A stretch of DNA of 64,000 nucleotides, taken from NCBI RefSeq assembly GCF_015244745.1, contig NZ_JABCQI010000010.1:60296-124295 (forward strand). The letters are read 5' to 3'. The notes beneath the pieces are model-generated. The model searched no databases, was not told where the DNA came from, and worked only from the letters and a program-made list of their open reading frames with translations. This document shows, one piece after another, positions 45,881 through 55,512 of the stretch; the first letter of the stretch is position 1, and every line of letters starts with the position of its first letter. This DNA comes from Gluconobacter cadivus (GTDB lineage Bacteria > Pseudomonadota > Alphaproteobacteria > Acetobacterales > Acetobacteraceae). Position numbers and translations under genes: made by a program.

Positions 45881-46819
45881 TTAGTATTTCCGGCGCAGAA
45901 CGTAAATCGGCCGCTGCTTCGTCTCCATATAGATGCGGCCGATATATTCTCCCAACATACCGATACTGATGATCTGAACGCTGCTGAAAAAAATGATGGC
46001 TACGAACAGGGACGCATAACCCGGCACGGAATTTCCCCAGAATATCGTGCGAAACACAATGAAAATTGCATAAAGAATGGCCAGAAAAGCACCGATTGTT
46101 CCCAGATACGTCCATAGTCGAATTGGAGCGGAAGAAAAGCTGGTGAAGCCTTCAAGGGCAAAATTCCAAAGCGAATAACCTGAAAATTTCGTCGTTCCCG
46201 CGGCTCGGGGTGCGCGGACATAATCAAGAGTGACTGTCCGAAAGCCAACCCACGCAAACAGTCCTTTCATGAACCGCTGGCGCTCGGGAAGCCGCCCCAA
46301 GGCTTCAACCACACACCGGTCCATCAGACGAAAATCACCCACATTTTCCGGAATCCGGATGTGAGCAAGCCGATTGTGCAACGAATAAAACCATGCGGCG
46401 GTTTTGCGTTTGAGCATGCTGTCGCTGGACCGATCAACCCGCTTGCCCAGCACGACTTCCGCCCCTTCCCGCCAGGCCTGCACCATCCGGGGAATGACGT
46501 CAGGCGGATCCTGAAGATCCGCATCGATGATAATGACAGCATCCCCTGTCGCCGCATCAAGGCCAGCCGTCAGCGCGGCTTCCTTGCCGAAATTACGGGA
46601 GAGTTCAAGCACCCGAAAACGCCGGTCGGTTTCCGAAAGACGAACCAGTTCCCGCAAGGTCGCGTCACTACTGCCGTCATCCACACAGACGATCTCCCAG
46701 TCCGTTTCGGCAATGCCGTCGATAACCGGCAGGATACTCTTAACAAAGTGACCGATCGCGGCCTCTTCATTGTAGAAAGGAACAATCAGGGAAAGCTGGC
46801 TGGCCATACAGGTCTTCAA
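45881..46819 (-). CDS. Family 2 glycosyltransferase, GtrB/DPM1-like
   Basis: A 312-residue membrane-bound transferase that moves a sugar from a nucleotide donor to polyprenyl phosphate in GtrB-like members. The GT2 domain (about residues 8-230) has LSLIVPFYNEE, the VDDGSSDAT loop and the acidic DADLQDPPDVIPRM. Two C-terminal helices (about 235-305) anchor it. The length fits the family. The ATG at 46807 is an alternative start. It converges with the DUF6311 gene, its likely partner. No flippase (GtrA) gene is adjacent. Confidence 0.92.
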   Translation of the reverse strand: MKTCMASQLSLIVPFYNEEAAIGHFVKSILPVIDGIAETDWEIVCVDDGSSDATLRELVRLSETDRRFRVLELSRNFGKEAALTAGLDAATGDAVIIIDADLQDPPDVIPRMVQAWREGAEVVLGKRVDRSSDSMLKRKTAAWFYSLHNRLAHIRIPENVGDFRLMDRCVVEALGRLPERQRFMKGLFAWVGFRTVTLDYVRAPRAAGTTKFSGYSLWNFALEGFTSFSSAPIRLWTYLGTIGAFLAILYAIFIVFRTIFWGNSVPGYASLFVAIIFFSSVQIISIGMLGEYIGRIYMETKQRPIYVLRRKY

Positions 46820-47096
46820 ATTCCAAGTCGCTAGCAGGTGATTCTATCAGAAATACCCTGACAACACGCAGGTTTCATTCCAGTCAAACCACAGAAATAA
46901 CCAGAAAAAAACACTTACCCATTGTCGCTTAACAGGAGCATTGATCTTTCTCCTGCAATCGATAAGGTCTTACCCGAGATCGTTCTCTGCCACATCGCAA
47001 ATTTTGATCCGTCCACATCGTTCAAGTTTATCTCTCACCAGATTTTCCATTCTTTATGCAAAGCTAGGGAATGTCAGGACCGGAAATGCAAAGTCC

Positions 47097-48257
47097 ATGA
47101 CAGACAACACCGATACAGGGCCGCGTTCCCACGCACAGGACAATGCCCCGCAATGGCGTCTTGAAAACGAACAGAACACCCTCCTCATGGTGCTGAGCGG
47201 AACGTGGCAGGCCAGAACCGGCGCGATTCCGGTCTTTCCAAAAGATGGCCTCCCCAAAACTCCCGATGGATATCTGTCTTTCCAGACCTCTGACATTCAG
47301 GCGTGGGACACGGGACTGATCGCGTTCCTATGGGATCTTAAACGCGTTGCCCATAATGCTGGCATCAGTCTGGACATGCAGACACTGCCGGGCCCGATGC
47401 GTCAGCTTCTGGAACTTCTGCCCGAAGCCCCGGACGAGCCTGTCCACCACAAGCAACCCCACACGCCCCTTCTGGAAGCCGTTGGTGGCCATGCCATCGC
47501 CTCGATGACGGAAGTGGGTGTTGTCTCCGAACTCGCGGCACTGACAGCCAAAGGTGCCGTTCAGACCATTCTCGGCCGAAGCCGGATGCGCCTGAGCGAT
47601 CTTCTGGCCAACACCAGCGATGCCGGCCCCTATGCCCTGCTGATCGTCGGTATCGTCAATTTCCTGATTGGCGCAATTCTGGCATTTGTTGGAGCTGTCG
47701 AACTGCAGAAATTCGCGGCCGGAGTTTACGTAGCCAGTCTGGTCGGAATTGCGATGGTGCGTGAAATGGCCGCAGTCATGACCGCTATCATCATGGCCGG
47801 GCGCACGGGCGGCGCCTATGCCGCGCGCATTTCCACCATGCAGGGTAACGAAGAAATCGACGCGTTGAATGTCTTTGGCATTCAACCCTCGACCTACCTC
47901 ATTCTGCCCGCTGTCCTGTCCCTCATCATCACGATGCCTTTCCTCTATCTATACGGATGTCTCATCGGAATGCTAGGGGGCTTCGTCGTCTCCATTTCGA
48001 TGCTCGACATCACGGCAGCAGGCTACTTCCATCAAACAGTCACATCTTTCGGAATCGGCCAGTTCATTTTCGGTTTCGTCAAAAGCATCGTTTTCGGTGC
48101 CTTCATCGGCCTGACCAGCTGCCGCATCGGCCTCAAAGCCGGGCGTTCGGCTGCGGATGTCGGTATTGCTGCCACACGCGCGGTTGTCGTCGGCATTGTC
48201 GGCGTCATCGCCATTGATGCAATCTTCGCCGTCATTGCAGATGTTCTGGGGATCTGA
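47097..48257 (+). CDS. mlaE: MlaE-family ABC permease with N-terminal STAS-like extension
   Basis: A 386-residue permease of the Mla/MCE phospholipid transport system. Residues 1-120 form a soluble STAS-like domain (LLMVLSGTWQARTGAIPVF and onward), and the membrane domain follows with VGIAMVREMAAVMTAIIMAGRTGGAYAAR, the hallmark of MlaE. The frame is open from 46941 but the upstream part is ordinary leader sequence; the ATG at 47097 begins the conserved protein. It is followed within 5 bases by the ATPase gene and then the MCE and lipoprotein genes, so the system is complete for the inner membrane. Confidence 0.92.
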   Translation: MTDNTDTGPRSHAQDNAPQWRLENEQNTLLMVLSGTWQARTGAIPVFPKDGLPKTPDGYLSFQTSDIQAWDTGLIAFLWDLKRVAHNAGISLDMQTLPGPMRQLLELLPEAPDEPVHHKQPHTPLLEAVGGHAIASMTEVGVVSELAALTAKGAVQTILGRSRMRLSDLLANTSDAGPYALLIVGIVNFLIGAILAFVGAVELQKFAAGVYVASLVGIAMVREMAAVMTAIIMAGRTGGAYAARISTMQGNEEIDALNVFGIQPSTYLILPAVLSLIITMPFLYLYGCLIGMLGGFVVSISMLDITAAGYFHQTVTSFGIGQFIFGFVKSIVFGAFIGLTSCRIGLKAGRSAADVGIAATRAVVVGIVGVIAIDAIFAVIADVLGI

Positions 48258-48262
48258 CCGAC

Positions 48263-49033
48263 ATGCCTGACCAGACCGTCCTGTCCCTGCGTGACGTCAC
48301 ACTCTCCTTTGGTCCGAAGATCATTCAGAAGAACATCTCACTTGATGTGCGCAAAGGCAGCATCTTCGCGGTCATGGGCGGTTCAGGTTGTGGCAAAAGC
48401 ACGCTGCTCAAAAGCATGATCGGCCTTCTGCGCCCTTCTGTCGGCGAATACCATGTCGGCAACGAGAACTACTGGGCGGGCACCGACGCTCATCGCACCG
48501 ATCTGAACCATCGTTTCGGCGTCCTGTTCCAAAGCGGCGCATTGTGGAGCTCCATGACCATCGGCGAGAACATCGCATTGCCTTTACAGATGTTCACGGA
48601 CCTCAAGCCCCCCGTCATCCGTCGCCTCGTGGAACTCAAGCTGGGTTTTGTCGGCATGTTGCAGGCGATTGATCTTTATCCGTCGGAAATCAGCGGCGGC
48701 ATGCGCAAGCGCGCCGGTCTGGCCCGTGCCCTCGCCCTCGATCCGGACATCCTGTTTTTCGACGAACCCTCCGCCGGTCTCGATCCGATCACATCTGCCC
48801 GCCTCGACGACCTGATCCTGAACCTGCGGGACGGCCTCGGTGCTACGATCGTCATCGTCAGTCATGAGCTGTCGAGCCTGTTCCATATCGCCGATGACGG
48901 CATCTTTCTCGATGCCAAAACCAAAATTCCCATCGCACACGGCTCCCCAAGAGATCTGCGCGACACCTGTACGGACCCACAGGTGCATGCCTTCATGCAC
49001 CGCGAACGCGACGACGAAGAAGGAAATACGTGA
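48263..49033 (+). CDS. mlaF: MlaF-family ABC transporter ATP-binding protein
   Basis: A 256-residue ATPase of the MCE lipid transporter. Walker A is GGSGCGKST (about residues 38-46), the signature ISGGMRKRAGLARAL is the MlaF form with MRKR after SGG, and Walker B is DILFFDEPSAGLD. It powers phospholipid movement through the permease and the MCE ring. Its stop TGA overlaps the next ATG by one base (TGATG), so the stoichiometry with the MCE protein is probably set by coupled translation. Confidence 0.95.
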   Translation: MPDQTVLSLRDVTLSFGPKIIQKNISLDVRKGSIFAVMGGSGCGKSTLLKSMIGLLRPSVGEYHVGNENYWAGTDAHRTDLNHRFGVLFQSGALWSSMTIGENIALPLQMFTDLKPPVIRRLVELKLGFVGMLQAIDLYPSEISGGMRKRAGLARALALDPDILFFDEPSAGLDPITSARLDDLILNLRDGLGATIVIVSHELSSLFHIADDGIFLDAKTKIPIAHGSPRDLRDTCTDPQVHAFMHRERDDEEGNT

Positions 49034-49992
49034 TGAACAGGCAGGCTCTTGTCGGTGCTTTCGTCCTTGGCGGGACAGGTCTGCTTGTTGCAGCGTTCGT
49101 CCTGTTCGGCAATTTCCATCCTTTCGCCCGAACGACGAAAGCCGTTCTGGTGTTCCACGGCGCCTCGTCGGGTCTGGCCGTAGGCTCTCCCGTCACGTTC
49201 CGTGGCGTTCAGGTGGGCGCAGTGGACCGCGTCGTCATTGAATACAACCCCGCCACGAAAGACGCCTACATCCCGGTCTATGTCACGATGCGACCAGACG
49301 ACATCATCCTGACCAACAGCACCCGCCATCTTCCCAACCTGCAAGAGCTGATCAAGCAGGGGCTGCGCGGCGAGATGAACCTCAAGAGCTTCGTGACGGG
49401 CACATCCGAAATCGATCTGGATTTCTCTCCGTCAACGCCTGCGGTTTTTCATCCCGACATCGCCCGCATCACGGAAATCCCGACCAAACAGTCCACCATC
49501 GCTGCCATGACACAGAGCCTTCAGGACCTGCCCCTGAAACAGATCGGCGAGAATGCCGACGCCACTCTGGCCTCGGTCCGTCAGCTTTCGGACAAGCTCG
49601 ACAAGGATCTGCCTGCCCTGATCCAGAGCATCCACGAAACCTCGGACCACAGCCGCGACATGGTCGATGCGACCCGCAAGGCCATAACAGAGTTCGAGCC
49701 TGCCATAACACGCACCCTTCTGAGCGTGGATCGTCTGGCCAATGAGGGAACGACGCAGCTTGATGCGCGCGGACGTGAACTGCGCGCGGTCCTCCAGAGC
49801 AGCAATGAAGCAGTGCAGCAGGCCACAAAAAGTCTCGCCAATCTGGAAAATATGACCTCCCCGCGCTCCGCAGACCGGACCAATCTCGAAGCCAGTCTGC
49901 GCGATATCGCAGCGGCCGCCTCGGCCCTGCGCGGGTTCGCGACAGACGTCGAACATAACCCGCAACTCCTGCTCACGGGACGTCGGCAGTGA
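49033..49992 (+). CDS. mlaD: MlaD-family MCE protein
   Basis: A 319-residue protein anchored by one N-terminal helix (about residues 6-25) with a single MCE domain (LVFHGASSGLAVGSPVTFRG, about residues 38-120). A long helical C-terminus (about 160-315) is predicted, longer than E. coli MlaD (183 residues). In the MCE family this part can build a tube toward the outer membrane. A GTG three bases earlier (49030) is also possible, but the ATG overlapping the ATPase stop is the simpler start. Confidence 0.93.
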   Translation: MNRQALVGAFVLGGTGLLVAAFVLFGNFHPFARTTKAVLVFHGASSGLAVGSPVTFRGVQVGAVDRVVIEYNPATKDAYIPVYVTMRPDDIILTNSTRHLPNLQELIKQGLRGEMNLKSFVTGTSEIDLDFSPSTPAVFHPDIARITEIPTKQSTIAAMTQSLQDLPLKQIGENADATLASVRQLSDKLDKDLPALIQSIHETSDHSRDMVDATRKAITEFEPAITRTLLSVDRLANEGTTQLDARGRELRAVLQSSNEAVQQATKSLANLENMTSPRSADRTNLEASLRDIAAAASALRGFATDVEHNPQLLLTGRRQ

Positions 49993-50036
49993 GCCGCACC
50001 ACCCGCCTTCCCCCGATTTTTCCGGAGAACACCCCC

Positions 50037-50627
50037 GTGATACGGCTCATGACACGATCTGCGGCACCGTTCGCCCTTTTGACGCTGGCTCTGTTGTCGG
50101 GCTGTGCCGCTCCGCCGGTGCAGTTCTATACGCTTGGCGCCCCAGCCATTGCTCAGACCGGCAACACGGCCCTTCCTGCCACAGCCCCGGTCCTGAACGT
50201 CGCGCGCGTTGCCCTGCCGGATTATCTGGACAATCAGGACATCATGACCCGCCATGGGGATCAGCTTGACCGCAGCCCTAACGGACGCTGGGGAAGCCGC
50301 CTGTCGCAAGGCGTGACGGACCTTCTGGCGGCCCGTCTGGGGCAGGACTGGCCCCATTATATCGTGACCACACAACCATTGACCGAAACCCCAGCACTCC
50401 GGCTTGCCGTTAACATCAACCGGCTTGATCTCGACAGCAGCGGCCAAGGAGCCCTACAGGCCGATTGGGCGCTGGTCCCCTCGGACACTCATCGCGCCAT
50501 CCTGCGCAACCGGGGCTCTTTCACGGCACAGGGCTCCGTAACGACAGATGCAGGCAAAGTCGCCCTGACGCGTGAGCTCGTGGAGCAGCTTGCCTCCCGG
50601 ATCGACAGCACAATTCCTCATCCCTGA
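50037..50627 (+). CDS. ABC-type transport auxiliary lipoprotein (PqiC family)
   Basis: A lipoprotein of about 196 residues. The lipobox is LLSGC and the mature domain opens with PVQFYTLGAP, then VLNVARVALPDYLDNQDIMTR, typical of the PqiC/DUF330 family that accompanies MCE systems. A GTG at 49989 overlaps the MlaD stop and adds 16 residues, but the GTG at 50037 is preceded by CCGGAG and gives a proper signal peptide, so it is chosen; the ATG at 50049 is another option. It probably links the MCE complex to the outer membrane. Confidence 0.85.
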   Translation: MIRLMTRSAAPFALLTLALLSGCAAPPVQFYTLGAPAIAQTGNTALPATAPVLNVARVALPDYLDNQDIMTRHGDQLDRSPNGRWGSRLSQGVTDLLAARLGQDWPHYIVTTQPLTETPALRLAVNINRLDLDSSGQGALQADWALVPSDTHRAILRNRGSFTAQGSVTTDAGKVALTRELVEQLASRIDSTIPHP

Positions 50628-50709
50628 AAGCCCCCCTTTCACTCAGACGGCGAACGCCCTATTTTCCGTGTCCCTGCGCCCTGAGGCTGCAAGTTCGCGG
50701 AGCGCCTGA

Positions 50710-52194
50710 TTGAAAAAGACCCTGCTGACCATTCTGCCACTTCTGGCAATGAGCCTTACGGGAGGTGCCAAGGCTGCCGAGGAGCGGGATACGCTCTCAA
50801 TCGGTCTGGCCATTGAACCACCGGGTCTCGACCCTACACGCGGTTCCAGCGAAGCCATCGGAATGGTGACCTACAACAATATCTATGAAGGACTAGTTCG
50901 TCTGGATGAACAGGGAACCATCAAACCCCTCCTCGCTCGGGACTGGAGCGTTTCGCCGGACGGCTTGACCTACGATTTCGCACTCCATGAAAATGTGCAT
51001 TTTCATGACGGAACGCTTTTGACCTGTGAGGCTGTAAAATTTTCACTTCTCCGCGCCGGAGCCTCAGGCAGTACCAACCCGGACAGAAGCACTTTCAGCC
51101 AGATTGCCGATATTTCGTGCCCCGACAGCCTGCACGTCCAGGTTCGTCTTCAGCGCCCCTATGGCAGTTTCCTGTACCAGTTGGCATGGAACGACGCCGC
51201 CATCCTTTCGCCAGCCTCCGTAGCGCAGAACATCAGTCACCCCGTCGGCACCGGGCCTTTCATCTTTGGCGAATGGCAACGCGGTGATCACCTGACGCTG
51301 AACCGCAATCCGGAATATTGGGGTGTCAGACCCGCTCTGCGTTCCGTCACCTTCCGCTTCATGCCCGACCCGCTTTCGGCCAGCAACGCGCTTCTGGCCG
51401 GGGAACTGGATGCCTATCCGTCCTTCCCATCCCGTGAAATCCTGAGCCGTTTTGCCAGCAACCCGCAGCTTGAAGTCGTCCGGGGAAGTTTTCCCTTCAA
51501 GGCCATTCTCGCCCTCAACAATGCCCGCCGCCCGTTCAACGACCTGCGCGTCCGACAGGCCATCGCGCAGGCCATTGACCGCAGGGCGCTGATTCAGGCT
51601 GTGGCGGAGGGTGACGCGACGCTCCTGCAATCACACATGGCGCCGGATGATCCCGATTACGTCGCCCTGCCCGACCGTTATCCTTACGACCCCGACCACG
51701 CCCGCGCGCTTCTGAAGGACGCAGGCATTGCGCCCGGCCTGCATCTGACGCTGGCGTTTCCGCCCATCGGCTATGCACGCGACAGCAGCGAACTCATCGC
51801 CGCCTATCTGGAACAGATCGGACTGAACGTCACGCTGCAGCCTGTGGAATGGCCCGCATGGCTCAGCCAGATTTACGGACAGGGCGCCTTCGACATGACC
51901 GTCATCGCCCATACGGAGCCACACGACATCACAATCTATGACCGCACACCGGTCTATTTTCACTATCACAGCCCCGTCTTTCACGACCTTCTTCAACGGT
52001 ACGAGGCCACGGCAGACTCTGCTTTGCGGCATGAGCTTTCCACCCGGATGCAGGCTCAGCTCGCGCTCGACGAGCCGAACGTCTTCCTGTTCTCGATCCC
52101 CCGTGAGACCGTCCTGAACCGCCACCTCAAGGGTCTGTGGACCAACCAACCCATCGCAGGCTGCCCGCTGGGTGGCGTCTTCTGGGAGCCATGA
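50710..52194 (+). CDS. ABC transporter substrate-binding protein, peptide/dipeptide type (family 5)
   Basis: A 494-residue periplasmic binding protein (SBP_bac_5). It starts at TTG 50710, with GGAG 7 bases upstream and a signal peptide directly after it (ending GAKAAEE). Family marks include LSIGLAIEPPGLDPTRGSS, DGLTYDFALHENVHFHDGT and the second-domain FNDLRVRQAIAQAIDRRAL. It should deliver peptides or similar small compounds to the permeases encoded next. Its stop overlaps the first permease start as ATGA, so the whole set is translated in a coupled way. Confidence 0.92.
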   Translation: MKKTLLTILPLLAMSLTGGAKAAEERDTLSIGLAIEPPGLDPTRGSSEAIGMVTYNNIYEGLVRLDEQGTIKPLLARDWSVSPDGLTYDFALHENVHFHDGTLLTCEAVKFSLLRAGASGSTNPDRSTFSQIADISCPDSLHVQVRLQRPYGSFLYQLAWNDAAILSPASVAQNISHPVGTGPFIFGEWQRGDHLTLNRNPEYWGVRPALRSVTFRFMPDPLSASNALLAGELDAYPSFPSREILSRFASNPQLEVVRGSFPFKAILALNNARRPFNDLRVRQAIAQAIDRRALIQAVAEGDATLLQSHMAPDDPDYVALPDRYPYDPDHARALLKDAGIAPGLHLTLAFPPIGYARDSSELIAAYLEQIGLNVTLQPVEWPAWLSQIYGQGAFDMTVIAHTEPHDITIYDRTPVYFHYHSPVFHDLLQRYEATADSALRHELSTRMQAQLALDEPNVFLFSIPRETVLNRHLKGLWTNQPIAGCPLGGVFWEP

Positions 52195-53144
52195 CGGGAA
52201 TGAACGTCCTGTCTCTGGCCTTTCAGCGGCTTCTGCTGCTGATCGTTGCAAGTCTTGTAATTTTCGCGGCCATGAACCTCCTTCCCGGCGACCCCGCCTC
52301 CGTCATGCTCGGACTGGACGCAAGTCCTGAAAGCCTCGCCGCCCTGCATCATCAGCTCGGGCTGGATACCGCCCTGCCCGCACGATACGCACACTGGGTC
52401 GGCAATTTGATGCGCGGCAATCTGGGCCGCAGCTATATTTACGATGTCCCCGTCGGCAACCTGATCGGTGAGCGCCTGCAAAGCACTCTGCCCCTGATCC
52501 TGCTGGCCATGATGCTCTCGCTCGGCGCAGGCATCCCGCTTGGCATGACCGCCGCTGCAAACCGGGGGAAAATGCCCGATATGGGCCTTATGGCGATGCT
52601 TCAGCTTTTGAAGTCCATTCCTGATTTCTGGCTGGCGATGATGATGACGTTCCTGTTTTCCCTGACCCTTCACTGGCTGCCAGCCAGCGGTTTTCCGGGT
52701 TGGGGTCATGGATTTTTCACCGGCCTGAGAGCGCTCATTCTTCCGGCCGTCGCACTCGCCGTCCCGCAGGCCGCCATCACCGCACGCTTCATGCGCTCTT
52801 CCCTGATCGAAACCCTGTCCCGGGATTTCATCCGCACGGCCCGCGCCCAAGGCTACAGCCGCTCTGGCGTCCTGTGGAGCGTTGCGTTGCCCAATGCCCT
52901 GCTTCCGGTTCTGACGCTGGCCGGGATTCAGCTTCCTGTTCTCATCACAGGGAGCATCATCGTCGAAAGCGTGTTCAGCCTGCCCGGCTGCGGAAAACTT
53001 CTGCTGGAGGCCGTCAACCAGCGCGACCTGCCCGTCGTGCAAAACCTCGTCATGCTGATCGTCACCGCCGTCATGATCCTCGGTTTTCTGCTCGCCACAC
53101 TGGTGCGCTTTCTAGACCCGCGCCTTGGGGAAGAACGCCCATGA
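52191..53144 (+). CDS. ABC transporter permease, DppB-like
   Basis: A 317-residue inner-membrane permease with six predicted helices. It has the DppB/OppB N-terminal signature (VIFAAMNLLPGDPASVMLG) and the EAA-loop motif DFIRTARAQGYSRSGVLW that contacts the ATPases. The ATG overlaps the binding-protein stop (ATGA); an ATG at 52200 is an alternative. Its own stop overlaps the next permease start in the same way. Confidence 0.93.
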   Translation: MTGMNVLSLAFQRLLLLIVASLVIFAAMNLLPGDPASVMLGLDASPESLAALHHQLGLDTALPARYAHWVGNLMRGNLGRSYIYDVPVGNLIGERLQSTLPLILLAMMLSLGAGIPLGMTAAANRGKMPDMGLMAMLQLLKSIPDFWLAMMMTFLFSLTLHWLPASGFPGWGHGFFTGLRALILPAVALAVPQAAITARFMRSSLIETLSRDFIRTARAQGYSRSGVLWSVALPNALLPVLTLAGIQLPVLITGSIIVESVFSLPGCGKLLLEAVNQRDLPVVQNLVMLIVTAVMILGFLLATLVRFLDPRLGEERP

Positions 53145-53956
53145 ACACGCGCGCCAACCCGACACTCTGGACCGGCAGCGCGTTGCTCGGCATCGTTCTG
53201 CTTCCTGCATTCGTCACGGCCCTGCTCACGGGCGCCCGTGCTCCGGCAATCGACGTCATGCATCGCTACGCCCCTCTCTCCCTATCACACCCGCTTGGAA
53301 CCGATCCTTTTGGCCGGGATCTTCTGACCTTCGTGCTTTCCGGAGCGTTCAACAGCGTCCTAATCGCGGCGATGGCCGTGTGCCTCTCGACAGTTGCGGG
53401 GACGGCGCTGGGGCTGATGGCAGCTGGGAGACCACCCAAAGTCATCATGGGGCTGGCCGATCTGGGGCTGGCGTTTCCGCCCGTTCTGACCGCCGCTCTT
53501 CTAGTCACGGCGCTCGGAGCTTCGGCCACGGGTGAAATCCTCGCCATCGCCCTGTTCGGCCTTCCCGCCCAGATCCGCATCACCCGGCAGGCTGCAAGCG
53601 CCATTCTGATTCAGGACTATATCGCGGCCTCCCGTCTAGCCGGACGCAGCACCGTTTCCATTTTACGACGGCACGTCCTTCCAAACATCCTCCCGCTTCT
53701 GACGGTTCAGGCAACATCCTCGCTCGCCCTCGCTGTCCTTTCTGATGCGGGACTGTCCTATCTGGAGCTGGGCGCGCCGCCACCCCGACCGGATCTGGGC
53801 CGGGCGCTAGCTGCTTACCAGATCCATATTTTCGATCATCCACTTCTGGTCGCCGTGCCGGGCCTGACAATCATGCTGCTCGTACTGGGGTTCAACATGG
53901 CCGGTGACGGCTTGCGCGATGCTCTGGATGCCCCGCTACAGGAGCGCGCGCCATGA
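53141..53956 (+). CDS. ABC transporter permease, DppC-like
   Basis: A 271-residue permease, partner of the DppB-like protein. It has PLSLSHPLGTDPFGRDLLTFVLSG, the usual DppC region after helix 1, and the EAA loop QDYIAASRLAGRSTVSILRRHVLPN. The ATG overlaps the previous stop (ATGA), and the following ATPase ATG overlaps its end. The frame is open further upstream, but that is a shadow of the first permease gene. Confidence 0.93.
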   Translation: MNTRANPTLWTGSALLGIVLLPAFVTALLTGARAPAIDVMHRYAPLSLSHPLGTDPFGRDLLTFVLSGAFNSVLIAAMAVCLSTVAGTALGLMAAGRPPKVIMGLADLGLAFPPVLTAALLVTALGASATGEILAIALFGLPAQIRITRQAASAILIQDYIAASRLAGRSTVSILRRHVLPNILPLLTVQATSSLALAVLSDAGLSYLELGAPPPRPDLGRALAAYQIHIFDHPLLVAVPGLTIMLLVLGFNMAGDGLRDALDAPLQERAP

Positions 53957-54771
53957 CTCCCCTTCTTCAGGTCCGGGATCTGAGTGTTCACAGCCTAGCC
54001 CGTCCCATCCTTCACTCTCTCTCTTTTACCCTTGAAGCAGGACAAATCCTTGCCGTCATCGGCGAGTCAGGTTCGGGGAAATCCACACTGGCCCTGAGCC
54101 TCATGGGGCTACTGCCAGCCGGATTCCAGCCTCACGGAGAAATCCGTCTGAACGATGAAAACCTTCTGACGCTTACGGAACCTCAATGGTGTCAGATCCG
54201 TGGAAAAACGCTCGGCATGGTCTTTCAGGAACCCATGTCAGCGCTCAACCCCACGCGAAGGATTGGCGCACAGATCGCCGACACGCTTCGGCTTCATACA
54301 ACACTCACCCGTTCTGAGATCCGCGATCAAACCCTTGTTCTCATGAAGCAGGTCGGCCTTTTGAAAGCGGGCGTGAGCGAACGCGCCTATCCCCATCAGC
54401 TTTCGGGAGGACAGCGACAGCGCGCGCTTCTGGCCATGGCATTGGCCTGCAAACCCGCCCTTCTGATCGCTGATGAATTCACCACAGCTCTCGATGCTCG
54501 CACCCGTGCAGACATGATGGCACTCGTCCATCAACACACAAAAACGCACCGTATGGCCGTCCTGATGATTTCCCACGATCTCGGTCTGGTCCGCCATCAT
54601 GCGGATCACGTTCTGGTCCTGAAAGATGGGATCTGCGTGGAACAGGGGCCGACTGCCTCCATATTCGACGCACCCGCCCATCCCTATACACAGGCCCTGC
54701 TCGCCATGTCCCTGCATGGCGCGGCCCATACGCCCCTGAGCCGCCTGCCCGTTTATACGGTACCGGCATGA
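53953..54771 (+). CDS. ABC transporter ATP-binding protein, DppD-like
   Basis: A 272-residue ATPase. Walker A is GESGSGKST (about residues 36-44), the signature is LSGGQRQRALLAMAL, and Walker B is LLIADEFTTALD, in which the usual DEPT is DEFT; the catalytic Glu is kept. It ends without the Fe-S cluster-type C-terminal tail seen in some Dpp/Opp ATPases. It overlaps both neighbours by ATGA. Confidence 0.93.
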   Translation: MTPLLQVRDLSVHSLARPILHSLSFTLEAGQILAVIGESGSGKSTLALSLMGLLPAGFQPHGEIRLNDENLLTLTEPQWCQIRGKTLGMVFQEPMSALNPTRRIGAQIADTLRLHTTLTRSEIRDQTLVLMKQVGLLKAGVSERAYPHQLSGGQRQRALLAMALACKPALLIADEFTTALDARTRADMMALVHQHTKTHRMAVLMISHDLGLVRHHADHVLVLKDGICVEQGPTASIFDAPAHPYTQALLAMSLHGAAHTPLSRLPVYTVPA

Positions 54772-55499
54772 CCCCGATCCTTCAGGCCCGGAATGTGACG
54801 TTCAGAGTGTCCGGAAGGCAAATCCTGCATACTGTCAGCCTCGATGTCCTGCCGGGCCAGACGCTCGGAATCATCGGCGCGTCCGGCAGCGGAAAATCAA
54901 CGCTCTGTCGCCTCCTCAGCGGCCTCACCCTCCCCCATGAAGGACAGATCCTGTATCAGGGACAGGATCTCGCAACAGCTTCCCGCGCCATACAAAAGAA
55001 GATCCGTCCTGCCATCCAGATGATCTTTCAGGACCCTTACGGCGCCCTCGACCCACGCCAGAGGGTCCGCGAGATCGTCGGGGAGGCCCTTGACCCTGCC
55101 CCAGACCGCGAAGCCCGCATTCTGACGACTCTCGCCGAAGTCGGCCTCTCCGCCGAAAGCGCGGACCGCTATCCTAAAGCCTTCTCCGGCGGCCAGAGAC
55201 AACGCATTGCGATTGCCCGCGCCCTGATCACGCGTCCCTCCGTTATCATCGCAGATGAAGCCGTCTCGGCGCTGGACGTTTCGACACAGGCCATCGTCCT
55301 GAACCTTTTGCTGGATCTGCAACAAAAACACGGACTGGCCTATGTTTTTGTCAGCCATGATCTGGCTGTCATCCGCCATATGTCGCACCATATCGCCGTT
55401 CTGGAACAGGGGCGGATTGTGGAATCCGGACCGGCCTCCACCCTCCTGAATGCCCCAACGCAACCAAAGACGCGGGCACTGCTCGAAAACTCCTTCTGA
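54768..55499 (+). CDS. ABC transporter ATP-binding protein, DppF-like
   Basis: A 243-residue ATPase, second of the pair. Walker A is GASGSGKST, the signature FSGGQRQRIAIARAL and Walker B VIIADEAVSALD, with the Q-loop FQDPYGALDPRQRV typical of DppF/OppF. It forms a heterodimer with the DppD-like protein. The P1 peptidase gene starts 13 bases after its stop. Confidence 0.93.
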   Translation: MTPILQARNVTFRVSGRQILHTVSLDVLPGQTLGIIGASGSGKSTLCRLLSGLTLPHEGQILYQGQDLATASRAIQKKIRPAIQMIFQDPYGALDPRQRVREIVGEALDPAPDREARILTTLAEVGLSAESADRYPKAFSGGQRQRIAIARALITRPSVIIADEAVSALDVSTQAIVLNLLLDLQQKHGLAYVFVSHDLAVIRHMSHHIAVLEQGRIVESGPASTLLNAPTQPKTRALLENSF

Positions 55500-55512
55500 C
55501 CGACGAGGCCGC

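Noticed and set aside
46933..46955. CAGGAG/CTCCTG inverted repeat in the mlaE leader
   Set aside because: Only 6 bp with an 11-base loop; it is likely by chance and fits no known leader RNA.
54480..54500. DEFT instead of DEPT in the Walker B region of the DppD-like ATPase as a sign of inactivity
   Set aside because: The catalytic Glu and all other motifs are intact, and DEFT is a common natural variant.
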